Shown here: one piece after another, positions 56,666 to 64,000 of the stretch | Layout of the letters: every line of letters begins with the position of its first letter | Numbering within the stretch: position 1 is the stretch's first letter | Assembly (NCBI RefSeq): GCF_003813775.1 | Contig: NZ_RPDH01000001.1 | Coordinates: 1,426,001-1,490,000 of the forward strand | DNA length: 64,000 bases | From: Chitinophaga lutea | GTDB taxonomy: Bacteria; Bacteroidota; Bacteroidia; Chitinophagales; Chitinophagaceae | Reading direction: 5' to 3' | The notes under the pieces: generated by a model | The model's database searches: none | What the model was told of the DNA's origin: nothing | Seen by the model: the letters and a program-made list of their open reading frames with translations, nothing else | Translations under genes and position numbers: made by a program

Positions 56666-57337
56666 ATGCGCACACACATCAGGCTACTTTTTTTCATGGC
56701 AATCCTGGCTGCGGCCTGCCAGCAGGCTCCGAAAGCCGACAAGGCGGAAGTGACCGACGTACAGGCCGTCAAACAGCCCGACGAAAACGGACATCACCAC
56801 CGGCTCGATACCGCCGCCAGCCACCTGTTCTGGATAGGCACCAAACCTACCGGCGAACACAAGGGCTCCTTCAGGTTCAGCAGCGGGGAACTGCATATGA
56901 AAGACAGTGTGCTGACCAGTGGGCAATTCGTGATAGACATCCGCAGCCTCAGCAATATCGACCTGGCTACGCAGCCCGACATGAAAAAGAAGCTGGAAAC
57001 CGAACTGCTCGGCCCCAATTTCTTTGATGCCGCGCAATTCCCGGCGGCCCGGTTCGAGATCACCGAGGTACAGGAATTCAATCCCGCCACAGCCGGCAAA
57101 GATGTGTTGCTGAAAGACGCCAATTATACCATCAAGGGAAACCTCACCATCAAAGACGTGAGCAAAAACATCAGTTTCCCGGCCAAAATCGTGCGGAAAG
57201 ATGGCAAGGTGATGGCCACCGCCGATTTTAACATCGATCGCACCCAGTGGGGTATGACCTACCGGGCCGACAAATCGGTACAGGATAAGCTGATCAACTC
57301 CATCGTCAACATCCGTTTCGAAATCGTTACAAAATAG
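56666..57337 (+). CDS. YceI family lipoprotein
   Basis: A 223-residue protein; ATG at 56666 gives a lipoprotein signal (FFMAILAAAC). The beta-barrel lipocalin-like YceI domain shows HLFWIGTKPTGEHKGSFRFSSGEL, NPNFFDAAQFPAARFEI-like segment read as GPNFFDAAQFPAARFEITEVQ, NLTIKDVSKNISFPAKIV and FNIDRTQWGMTYRAD. Family members bind isoprenoid-like lipids. It begins ten bases after the paaN stop and is probably cotranscribed with it; terminator at 57341-57377. Confidence 0.92.
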   Translation: MRTHIRLLFFMAILAAACQQAPKADKAEVTDVQAVKQPDENGHHHRLDTAASHLFWIGTKPTGEHKGSFRFSSGELHMKDSVLTSGQFVIDIRSLSNIDLATQPDMKKKLETELLGPNFFDAAQFPAARFEITEVQEFNPATAGKDVLLKDANYTIKGNLTIKDVSKNISFPAKIVRKDGKVMATADFNIDRTQWGMTYRADKSVQDKLINSIVNIRFEIVTK

Positions 57338-57340
57338 CGG

Positions 57341-57377
57341 GCGGGGCGGCATTTTAGCTGTCCCGCTCCTTTTTTTT
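57341..57377 (+). terminator. Terminator after the YceI gene
   Basis: GCGGGGCGGC (57341-57350) pairs fully with GCTGTCCCGC (57357-57366) using G-T wobbles, six-base loop, then TCC and T8. Confidence 0.75.
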
Positions 57378-57417
57378 CAGTATATTTAGTAAGATCTCCG
57401 ATCCTAAATACACGACT

Positions 57418-57705
57418 ATGGAAACGAATCAAAAAAGAGATGAACGCCTGTGGCGCATCGCCAAAGCCCGGGCCGGATTCCGCACCCACCTGATGACCTA
57501 CCTTATCATTAACGCGTTTTTGTGGGCCATATGGTTTCTGACCAGCGACCAGCACGACGGTGTGCCCTGGCCGGTATGGCCGATGGCTGGATGGGGACTG
57601 GGCCTGGCGTTTGCGTATTACAACGCCTTTCACCGGGACCCGTTTGGCGATGCAACCCGTGAATACGAAAAACTGCAGCAGGAAAAACAACAGCGTGGCA
57701 TTTAA
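57418..57705 (+). CDS. 2TM domain-containing protein
   Basis: A 95-residue protein with two transmembrane helices (residues ~25-42, HLMTYLIINAFLWAIWF; and ~55-70, WPVWPMAGWGLGLAFAYYNAF) linked by a short loop, followed by a charged C-terminus. That is the 2TM family fold, with conserved ARAGFRTHLMTYLIIN. Often fused to sensor kinases; here it is free. It is 15 bases upstream of the acyl-CoA synthetase gene. Confidence 0.85.
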   Translation: METNQKRDERLWRIAKARAGFRTHLMTYLIINAFLWAIWFLTSDQHDGVPWPVWPMAGWGLGLAFAYYNAFHRDPFGDATREYEKLQQEKQQRGI

Positions 57706-57720
57706 TTCAACCTTTTCATC

Positions 57721-59481
57721 ATGCACCTCCCCACCCGCCTTTTTGATGTGATTACGCATCAATTGACCCACTATTCCAAATCCGATATGATGGCCGCCAA
57801 ACAGGATGGCGCCTGGAAATTGTACAGCACCGCTGAAGTGGCCGATATCACCTGGCGTTTCAGCGCCGGCCTTCTGCACGCGGGCGTAAAAGCAGGCGAC
57901 AGAATCGCCCTCATCAGCTTCAACCGCCCCGAATGGATCCTGACCGACATGGCCTGCCAGCAGATCGGCGCCGTGCTGGTGCCCATCTACCCCACCATCA
58001 GCGAGCCCGAACTTGAATTTGTGCTCAACGACTCTGGCGCCAGTGTGCTGTTCGTGAACAACAAAGACCTGTTCGGGAAAGTGCAGGCGTTGCGCAGCAA
58101 ACTCCCCCAGCTCCGCGAGATCTGTTCCTACGATCGTATCCCGGATGTGCAGCACTGGTCCGCCCTCACCGCCCTCGCGCAGGAGGCCGACAAAGACCGT
58201 ATAATCGCCATCAGGGAGGCAATTGAGCCGGAACAGCTCGTCACCATCATCTATACTTCCGGCACTACCGGCGTACCCAAGGGCGTGATGCTCTCCCACC
58301 GCAATATCATGAGCAACGTGGAAAGCTGCCTGCCCCTGCTGCCCGTCAGCAGCAACGGCCGGGCATTGAGCTTTCTGCCCCTCAATCATATTTTCGAAAG
58401 GATGGTCACCTATCTGTACCTCACCGCCGGCGTGTCCGTTTACTATGCGGAGAGCATGGACACGATCTCCGAAAACCTGAAGGAAATAAAACCCTCCATT
58501 TTCACCACCGTGCCCCGCCTCCTCGAAAAAATCTACGAAAAGCTCAATGCCCGCGGCATGGCGCTAAGCGGCATGAGCCGGTCGATTTTTTTCTGGGCGC
58601 TCGACCTGGCCAGGCAATTCGAGATCAACAAACCCCTCACCCCCTGGTACAGGATACAACTGACGCTGGCCGACCGGCTAGTGTACCGCAAATGGCGGGA
58701 AGCCCTCGGGGGCGAGCTGCAATGCATCGTAACCGGTGCAGCCGCCTGCCAGGTGCGGCTGCTGCGCGTCTTCACCGCCGCACGCATTCCCATCCTGGAG
58801 GGGTACGGGCTCACCGAAACCTCGCCCGTGATCGCCGTAAACCGTATGCCTGAAAAAGACAGGATGTTCGGTACGGTGGGGCCCGTGATCAGCAATGTAG
58901 AAGTGAAACTGGCGGACGACGGGGAAATTCTCTGTAAAGGCCCCAACATTACGATGGGATACTATAAACGCCCCGACCTCACGGCAGATGCCATCACCGA
59001 CGGATGGTTCCATACCGGCGACATCGGGGTGCTGGCCGACGGCAAATTCCTCAAAATCACCGATCGCAAAAAAGAACTGTTCAAAACATCCGGGGGCAAA
59101 TTCGTGGCGCCGCAGCCCATCGAAAACAAATTCCGGGAATCGCCGTTAATCGAACAGATCATGGTGGTTGGTTCCGACCGCAAGTTCACCGGCGCCCTCA
59201 TCGTGCCCAATTTCCGCAACCTGGAAGACTGGTACGCCCAACAGGGCAACAGCTATCCCGGCCCGGAAAAGGCCCTTCACGACACCAAAGTGCAGCAGCT
59301 GTACCGGCAGTCGGTGGAGCAGTATAACCAGTTCTTCAACCACATCGAGCAGGTGAAAAAATTCGAGCTGATGCCCCACGAATGGACGGTGGATGGAGGT
59401 GAAATGACCCCTACCCTTAAACTCAAGCGAAAGGTGATCCAGGAAAAGTACAGGGACGCGATTGAGCGGATTTATGCATAA
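57721..59481 (+). CDS. Long-chain fatty acid-CoA ligase (AMP-forming)
   Basis: A 586-residue adenylate-forming enzyme that activates fatty acids to acyl-CoA. The P-loop-like YTSGTTGVPKGVMLSHRN is near residue 178, GYGLTETSPVIAVNR near residue 361, and the hinge-containing GWFHTGDIGVL and TDRKKELFKTSGGKFVAPQPIE near residues 430-465. The length and the KELFKTSGGKFVAP motif are those of FadD/long-chain (FACL15-like) ligases. It follows the 2TM gene and is followed by tRNA-Arg, whose promoter overlaps its end. Confidence 0.93.
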   Translation: MHLPTRLFDVITHQLTHYSKSDMMAAKQDGAWKLYSTAEVADITWRFSAGLLHAGVKAGDRIALISFNRPEWILTDMACQQIGAVLVPIYPTISEPELEFVLNDSGASVLFVNNKDLFGKVQALRSKLPQLREICSYDRIPDVQHWSALTALAQEADKDRIIAIREAIEPEQLVTIIYTSGTTGVPKGVMLSHRNIMSNVESCLPLLPVSSNGRALSFLPLNHIFERMVTYLYLTAGVSVYYAESMDTISENLKEIKPSIFTTVPRLLEKIYEKLNARGMALSGMSRSIFFWALDLARQFEINKPLTPWYRIQLTLADRLVYRKWREALGGELQCIVTGAAACQVRLLRVFTAARIPILEGYGLTETSPVIAVNRMPEKDRMFGTVGPVISNVEVKLADDGEILCKGPNITMGYYKRPDLTADAITDGWFHTGDIGVLADGKFLKITDRKKELFKTSGGKFVAPQPIENKFRESPLIEQIMVVGSDRKFTGALIVPNFRNLEDWYAQQGNSYPGPEKALHDTKVQQLYRQSVEQYNQFFNHIEQVKKFELMPHEWTVDGGEMTPTLKLKRKVIQEKYRDAIERIYA

Positions 59482-59483
59482 AA

Positions 59484-59516
59484 TTTGAGGAAAATTGGTA
59501 AAAACGCTTATTTTTG
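59484..59516 (+). promoter_or_regulatory. Promoter of tRNA-Arg
   Basis: TTTG (59484-59487) and TATTTTTG (59509-59516) are 21 bases apart and match the Bacteroidota sigma-A consensus; transcription would begin around 59522, 16 bases before the tRNA. Confidence 0.65.
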
Positions 59517-59537
59517 CCCTCCCGCTAACAGCGGTAT

Positions 59538-59609
59538 GGCCCGGTAGTTCAATGGATAGAATAGAAGTTTCCTAAACTTTAGATACAAGTTCGATTCTTG
59601 TCCGGGCTA
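59538..59609 (+). tRNA. tRNA-Arg (anticodon CCT)
   Basis: The cloverleaf can be drawn by hand: acceptor GGCCCGG with CCGGGCT (first pair G-U), D-arm GTTC/GAAT, anticodon stem GAAGT/ACTTT, loop TTCCTAA giving anticodon CCT, four-base variable loop, T-arm ACAAG/CTTGT with loop TTCGATT, and discriminator A. The 3' CCA is not encoded. It decodes AGG. Confidence 0.93.
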
Positions 59610-59626
59610 CAACCTCACCATCCCAA

Positions 59627-59650
59627 GGTGTCCATCCGGGCACCTTTTTT
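59627..59650 (+). terminator. Terminator after tRNA-Arg
   Basis: GGTGTCC (59627-59633) pairs with GGGCACC (59638-59644) with one wobble, followed by T6. Confidence 0.8.
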
Positions 59651-59683
59651 ATTCAAAATCGCGGCCAACACGGTAATATACGC

Positions 59684-59691
59684 TACCTTTG
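59684..59691 (+). promoter_or_regulatory. Candidate -7 element of the duplicated-domain lipoprotein
   Basis: TACCTTTG fits TAnnTTTG, 66 bases before the ATG at 59758; no clear TTG upstream. Confidence 0.35.
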
Positions 59692-59757
59692 TTAGGTCTT
59701 CCTCTCCCAGGCAACCCCTTCCTATCCCCGTATTTTTCAATTGTTAAAACCAAAATC

Positions 59758-60492
59758 ATGAAACAGTTCCGATTTACCTGGATGCTTTTTTCAGCAGCAG
59801 CAGTTTTCCTGACCTCCTGTAACGGAGGCGGAAAAAAAACTGATAAAGACACTGCGATGGAAGCAGACAATGCTGGCGTTAACGTCGAGCCCGCCTCAAA
59901 TACCATCATTAACACACCGCAAAGTATGATGACAGCAGTACATAAAGTGGCCAACTTTGCAAAGTGGAAAGCCTCTTACGATGCGCACGATTCAATGCGG
60001 TTGGCCAATCAGATACACAGTTATATAATCGGCCGCGGCGTACAGGATTCCAATATGGTACTGGTAGTTGTGAAAGTAGGAGATATGGATAAAGCCAAAG
60101 CTTTTGCCAAAGACGCCAGTCTGAAAATGGCCATGCAAAAAGGCGGAGTAACAGGCACTCCCTCATTCAGTTTTATTACGATCACCTTCCAGGATACCTC
60201 TCCTGTCGATACAGACATCCGGTCAAGGGTAACATTTCAAGTCAAGGACTGGGATACCTGGCTGAAAGCATTTGAGGAAGGCAAGCAGAACAGATTGGAC
60301 AATGGCATCATTGTAAGAGCCTACGGTCATGATGTGGACGATAATCATAAAGTAGTAGTGGTTACCGCCCAGACCGATACTGCCAAAGCCAATGCCTATT
60401 GGAATTCGGATGTACGCAAAAACCGGATGGTGGCAGCAGGGGTAATAGGCGAGCCTGAACGGTTTGTGTACCGGTTAACGCATCGGTATTGA
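59758..60492 (+). CDS. Lipoprotein with two copies of a ferredoxin-like (dimeric alpha/beta barrel-type) domain
   Basis: A 244-residue lipoprotein (lipobox LTSC, Cys21). After a polar linker, residues ~60-140 and ~158-240 align with each other: VANFAKWKASYD with VKDWDTWLKAFE, GRGVQDSNMVLVVVKVGDMDKAKAF with GHDVDDNHKVVVVTAQTDTAKANAY, and GGVTGTPSFSF with AGVIGEPERFVY. So it is a tandem duplication of one small alpha/beta domain of the antibiotic-biosynthesis-monooxygenase-like class; no catalytic residues are recognised. The ATG at 59758 gives the lipoprotein signal. Codon use (AAA, GAA, ATT) is more AT-rich than upstream genes. Confidence 0.75.
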   Translation: MKQFRFTWMLFSAAAVFLTSCNGGGKKTDKDTAMEADNAGVNVEPASNTIINTPQSMMTAVHKVANFAKWKASYDAHDSMRLANQIHSYIIGRGVQDSNMVLVVVKVGDMDKAKAFAKDASLKMAMQKGGVTGTPSFSFITITFQDTSPVDTDIRSRVTFQVKDWDTWLKAFEEGKQNRLDNGIIVRAYGHDVDDNHKVVVVTAQTDTAKANAYWNSDVRKNRMVAAGVIGEPERFVYRLTHRY

Positions 60493-60873
60493 TATACCCT
60501 GAAGCGATAACAACCATTCGGTTCAACAGACCCAAAAACCAGGGTGCGAATTCACACCAACATCGCGGGAAATATAAAAGCAGGCTGCTGTAATCCCGTA
60601 TTTTCCATAGACCTGAACTATCCGACAATACGCTTAATTCCCCCAAGTCCGGAAAGATCAGATTCGAGCCTGAGACTTTTGGGGGACTGCATTTAAAACC
60701 CGGAAGCTTTTTCAAAAAGAGCTTCCGGTTTTTTTGTGCCGCCAATAATTGACATCCCGGAGACTTCTTTGCCCGGCGATAGCAGAATGAGCTCCGGAGA
60801 GAATATTCCCCTCCTGACATAGGGTTGTCACAGCCCGATTTTAGCTTTACTGTGTAATGTAAAATCACTCAAA
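60493..60873. other. 380-base gene-free region with a terminator hairpin
   Basis: Contains CCGGAAGCT (60700-60708) paired with AGCTTCCGG (60720-60728) followed by T7, a good terminator. The flanking sequence encodes nothing credible on either strand. A -7-like TAGCTTTA lies before the next gene. Confidence 0.5.
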
Positions 60874-61497
60874 ATGGAAAAGCTCGATCTCGCAAAAAAG
60901 CACAAGTCATATTTTACCGCTAAACCCAAGCCGGAACTGGTGGAAATCGAAAATGCCCAATTCATATCAATATGCGGCAAAGGAGATCCCTCCGGCCAAC
61001 AATTCACTGACAACATTGAAGCACTTTATACAGTTGCCTATGCCTTAAAATTCATTTACAAAGCAAAGGAAAAAGACTTCGTTGTTTCGAAACTGGAAGG
61101 GCTCTGGTGGTTTGACGAAGAAAAATTCTGCAACAAGACCATTGCCAGTTCGTCCGTAGAAGTCCCGAGAAGCGAATGGGAATACCGCCTGTTGATAAGA
61201 TTGCCGGACTTTGTTGCGGAACATGACCTTGAAAAAGCCAAAGAAACCGTTCTTGCTAAAAAGAAAACGGCGCTTGCCGGGAAAGTTGAATACTTTACGA
61301 TGAGTGAGGGAAAATCAGTGCAAATGCTGCATGTCGGGCCTTTTTCCACGGAACCTCAGTCACTGCAACAAATAGGGGCCTTCATCGAAACACACAAATT
61401 ATCGCGGAACGGGCTTCATCACGAAATTTATTTATCGGACTTCAGGAAAACCGAGCCCGGTAAATTGAAGACCATTTTAAGAGAACCGGTGAAATAG
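60874..61497 (+). CDS. GyrI-like small-molecule-binding domain protein
   Basis: A 207-residue cytoplasmic protein of the SRPBCC-unrelated GyrI/AraC-effector fold. Signature stretches are LVEIENAQFISICGKGDPSGQQF, ALYTVAYALKFIYKAKEKDFVVSKLEGLWWF, WEYRLLIRLPDFV and the C-terminal HEIYLSDFRKTEPGKLKTILREPV. These proteins bind small toxic compounds or gyrase inhibitors. It has no DNA-binding domain. In Bacteroidota such genes are common as accessory resistance-like genes; the substrate cannot be told. Confidence 0.9.
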   Translation: MEKLDLAKKHKSYFTAKPKPELVEIENAQFISICGKGDPSGQQFTDNIEALYTVAYALKFIYKAKEKDFVVSKLEGLWWFDEEKFCNKTIASSSVEVPRSEWEYRLLIRLPDFVAEHDLEKAKETVLAKKKTALAGKVEYFTMSEGKSVQMLHVGPFSTEPQSLQQIGAFIETHKLSRNGLHHEIYLSDFRKTEPGKLKTILREPVK

Positions 61498-61619
61498 GCA
61501 TATCCCAGCCCCGGCACGTCTCAGGCATAATTACGCAAACGTCCCCTATAATGTCGGAATCATACCCTGTTTACCTGATTGAACGAACCTATCTTTACCA
61601 TACACAAAACAGCACGTTA

Positions 61620-62181
61620 TGCGAAAACTCAAACTACAGATGCACATGAGCCTCGATGGCTTCGTTGCAGGGCCCGAAGGACAGCTGGTTGGATCGGCAC
61701 AATTGGTTCGGATCTGCCATTGGGCGAATTCATGGGCAATCTCCTCGAAACAAGCGACACCATGATATTGGGCAGCAAAACAACTAATGAAATTGTCAGC
61801 TATTGGGAAAATGTAGCAGAAAACGAACCCGACAGCCCGGAACAGCCGGTTGCCCAAAAAATGGTCCGGATGCGCAAGATTGCTTTCAGCAAGCGTCAAT
61901 CAACAATCAGCGGCAAAAATGTAACTGTTGAAAATGGGGATATTGTTTCTGCCGTAAACCAGCTCAAAAATGAGGATGGAAAAGACATCATTGTGTATGG
62001 TGGCGCGCAGTTCGTCAGCGCGTTGATTGAACATGACCTCATTGACGAATACAATTTGTTTATCAACCCAATCAGTCTGGGTAATGGTTTAAGTATTTTC
62101 AAAGGGAAAAAATACCTGAAACTGGCAAAATCAGTGGTCTACAGGAGCGGGATTGTGGTGAATACCTATATCAAAGGTTAG
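61620..62181 (+). pseudogene. Dihydrofolate reductase/RibD-C family gene, frameshifted
   Basis: Translation from ATG 61620 begins MRKLKLQMHMSLDGFVAGPEGQL, the standard start of this family, but the family sequence then continues in another frame (WIGTIGSDLPLGEFMGNLL, then DTMILGSKTT, IVYGGAQFVSALIEHDLIDEY and NPISLGNGLSIFKG). The reading frames join near 61687-61690, where CTGGTTGG stands in place of an expected CTGGATTGG: one A appears lost. The rest, about 165 residues, is intact and open. It may be a genuine pseudogene or a sequencing error. Confidence 0.85.
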
Positions 62182-62187
62182 TTCGTG

Positions 62188-62646
62188 TTACACTTCCGTG
62201 AAGTGGACTTTATACGTTTTCGGAATTTGCAGTTGGGCCAGGCGATACCCCCGGGTGGTTCTGATATTGGCAATCCACTCATCCGTACCGCCAAAATCAA
62301 TGATCCAGGAATTGTAACTATTCAGTCCCTTAAAGGGCCCCGGTTCAAAAATTAAGGTCAGTGCGAGCTGATACATATCGTCCCGCTTCGAAAACTGGCG
62401 GGTGATATCAAAGCTGAAATGCTCGCCTGTTTCGTCACCCCAATCGTAAGTACCATATTGAAACAGCAGCATGTCATCATGCGGATTTTTCCCGTTTGAA
62501 ATACTTTTGACCTTGATTTCATCGTACAGTGTTTTTGAAAGTCCGATAACATCGTCGGGCGTTAATACGGAGCCTGCCCCGATCAACTGTTTGACTGCTG
62601 CCAGATATTCATTTTCAATGTTTTTCAGTTCCACCGATCGGGGCAT
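62188..62646 (-). CDS. Hypothetical protein (152 aa)
   Basis: No family recognised. The ATG at 62646 begins MPRSVELKNIENEYLAAVKQL; a TTG at 62688 would add 14 residues. The body is a mixed alpha/beta protein with LTPDDVIGLSKTLYDEIKV, DWGDETGEHFSFDITRQF, and an aromatic stretch NSWIIDFGGTDEWIANI. No signal peptide or transmembrane segment. It is convergent with the broken dihydrofolate reductase gene, with six bases between the stop codons. It might be an immunity- or effector-type protein but there is no positive evidence. Confidence 0.65.
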   Translation of the reverse strand: MPRSVELKNIENEYLAAVKQLIGAGSVLTPDDVIGLSKTLYDEIKVKSISNGKNPHDDMLLFQYGTYDWGDETGEHFSFDITRQFSKRDDMYQLALTLIFEPGPFKGLNSYNSWIIDFGGTDEWIANIRTTRGYRLAQLQIPKTYKVHFTEV

Positions 62647-62733
62647 ATTGATGTTCTTTTGTGCTTGCTTAAACTTCGCGGCAAACAACCGGCTGTTTTA
62701 TCCGGCATTGGTTTCTGCCATCCAAACGCCATC

Positions 62734-63531
62734 CTATTCTTTGTCACAATAAAGGAAAAGCATATCATCGACCGCGTTATCGCCAAGTTGTTTTGCCTTC
62801 CGTAAATCCTCACAGGCCTCTTTAGTTTGTTTTTTGGTGGGTTTAAGATTCCCTTTCCCCGTCAGCAGATTGATTTTCGCAACGCCTCTGTTTGCATAGG
62901 CTTCTTTGTAGTCCGGGTTTAGCCGGATAGCAGCGTCGTAGTCCTTAATTTCGCCTGCAAGGTCCATCAACATGTTTTTTGACGCGCCCCGGTTGAAGTA
63001 AGGTTCGGCATCGTTTGCATCGAGCGACAAACACCTGTCGTAATACCGCACCGCCTGTACAAATTGCTGCTGCTGGCCGCAAATCCTGGCGAGGTAAAAC
63101 AAGGCAGCCTGCCCTTGTTTCTCAGTACTGTCTTTAGTCAATACGTATTGAAAATCCTTTTGAGCGCCTTCCAAATCGTCTGCATATGCTTTGGATTTCC
63201 CTCTGTCTATATACGAAGCCAGATCTGAAGCATCCAGTGCTATGGCCCGATCTAAATCCGAAACGGCCTTCTTGTACTCTCCCAGCCCGTTATAGCAAAA
63301 TGCACGGTAGATAAAACAGTGTTTTTTTAGTTTATCTGCGGTGGCTTTGCCCAGAACATCCGAAAAAGCCCCTTCGGCCTCCCGGAAATTCTCTTCCCGC
63401 AATAACTTCACGGCCTTTTCGAAATCCGGCCTGAGCTCCGCCTGCCCGTAACAAAACAAGCAGCTGAACAGGGCCGGCAGAACCATGATGAGCCTTCGCA
63501 TGATGACTGGAAGGGATAGTGTCGGTTTCAT
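62734..63531 (-). CDS. Exported tetratricopeptide repeat protein
   Basis: A 265-residue protein. The N-terminus MKPTLSLPVIMRRLIMVLPALFSCLFCYGQ contains a signal peptide; the internal ATG at 63501 would give a more standard one, so the start is uncertain. TPR units are clear: NFREAEGAFSDVLGKATADK, GEYKKAVSDLDRAIALDASD, DDLEGAQKDFQYVLTKDS, QQFVQAVRYYDRCLSLDANDAEPYFNRG and LAGEIKDYDAAIRLNPDYKEAYANRGVAK. The spacing matches SEL/TPR scaffold proteins. It is a single minus-strand gene, divergent from the hydrolase at the window end. Confidence 0.85.
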   Translation of the reverse strand: MKPTLSLPVIMRRLIMVLPALFSCLFCYGQAELRPDFEKAVKLLREENFREAEGAFSDVLGKATADKLKKHCFIYRAFCYNGLGEYKKAVSDLDRAIALDASDLASYIDRGKSKAYADDLEGAQKDFQYVLTKDSTEKQGQAALFYLARICGQQQQFVQAVRYYDRCLSLDANDAEPYFNRGASKNMLMDLAGEIKDYDAAIRLNPDYKEAYANRGVAKINLLTGKGNLKPTKKQTKEACEDLRKAKQLGDNAVDDMLFLYCDKE

Positions 63532-63693
63532 GATAGAGATATTGATGTTGCACACATACTTTATACAGCATACGGGCAAGACAGATACAATCCGGACACT
63601 GCGCCGTTCAATGAATTTACACAAAAGCCCGGTCATTTCAATGCACCTTCTACACCCATTTAATGTGTACTTTGCATTAAATTCGCCCTCACT

Positions 63694-64000
63694 ATGAGCA
63701 CAAAATCTCTCAAAATAAAAGTCTCTCCGGTAATCGGCTCCGTTTCAGCCCGGTACATCGCCCCGGCGAATGCTAAATGCATCTTTACGCTGGCCCATGG
63801 GGCAGGCGCCGGGATGGACCATTCCTTTATGGAAACCCTTTCCAATGCCCTTTCAGCCGTCGGCATCGCCACCCTGCGGTTCAACTTCCCCTTCGCCGAA
63901 AATAAAAAAGGCAGGCCCGATTCACCGGTTGTAGCACATGCGACCATTGAGGCCGCCATCAAAAAGGCGCAAGAGCTCAATCCCGGCCTGCCGTTGTTTG
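63694..64000 (+). CDS. Alpha/beta hydrolase family protein, N-terminal part (cut by window edge)
   Basis: About 102 residues are visible from ATG 63694. FTLAHGAGAGMDHSFMETLSNAL holds the family's oxyanion-hole HGAG motif, and GIATLRFNFPFAENKKGRPDSP the next strand and loop; this resembles KANSL3/Tex30-type alpha/beta hydrolases, usually about 210 residues. The nucleophile Ser region lies beyond the window end, so activity cannot be judged. Confidence 0.8.
   Translation, partial: MSTKSLKIKVSPVIGSVSARYIAPANAKCIFTLAHGAGAGMDHSFMETLSNALSAVGIATLRFNFPFAENKKGRPDSPVVAHATIEAAIKKAQELNPGLPLF

Noticed and set aside
60362..60868. 168-codon minus-strand ORF
   Set aside because: Runs antisense through the end of the lipoprotein and across a terminator hairpin; composition not protein-like.

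Overview
The window is a chromosomal segment of a Bacteroidota bacterium, most likely of the Chitinophaga/Chitinophagaceae type. Evidence: type IX secretion and gliding genes (porP/sprF-like, porU, porV, gldJ, gldA), bacillithiol synthesis (bshA), a FecR/ECF sigma pair, many Bacteroidota-only families (DUF4292, DUF6134, GIN-domain, 2TM, M28 with PA domain), A-rich rather than GGAGG-like translation leaders, and promoters matching the Bacteroidota sigma-A pattern (TTG near -33, TAnnTTTG near -7). Most of the window is GC-rich housekeeping DNA; the last 4 kb looks more AT-rich.

Layout. 1-10 kb: end of adenine deaminase, anmK, upp, a PorP/SprF protein, a 3-methyladenine glycosylase, an EI24 membrane protein overlapping an RsmI-like methylase, an M28 peptidase pair, bshA. 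10-20 kb: a minus-strand run ispF-dut-TPR lipoprotein-DUF4292-EnvC-like, preceded by porU and porV. 20-31.9 kb: gldJ (divergent from porU), an M23 peptidase coupled to an unusual peroxiredoxin with a histone H1-like tail, DUF4332, gldA, eno, a DivIC/FtsB-like protein, nth, a nucleoside permease and an oxidoreductase. 32-42 kb: DUF6134, a fused 2-oxoacid oxidoreductase alpha subunit without its beta partner, a GIN lipoprotein, ECF sigma plus FecR, a 2H phosphoesterase with a long RGG-type N-terminus, AIM24 and an SGNH hydrolase. 42.6-49.3 kb: a TetR-TolC-MFP-RND efflux operon with a candidate operator inside its promoter. 49.5-59.5 kb: DUF502, an S1/P1-like zinc enzyme, serC, DUF1015, a TPR protein, paaN, YceI, a 2TM protein and an acyl-CoA synthetase. 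59.5-64 kb: tRNA-Arg(CCT) followed by AT-richer accessory genes, including a frameshifted dihydrofolate-reductase-family gene.

The two most unusual objects are enzymes carrying long low-complexity nucleic-acid-binding-type extensions: a PrxQ/BCP peroxiredoxin ending in about 270 residues of Lys/Ala/Pro repeats, and a 2'-5' RNA ligase-like 2H phosphoesterase beginning with about 250 residues dominated by Gly-Gly-Tyr-Asp/Asn-Arg repeats. Both invite the hypothesis that an enzyme is tethered to DNA or RNA. All functional statements rest on reading translated motifs; no database search was run.
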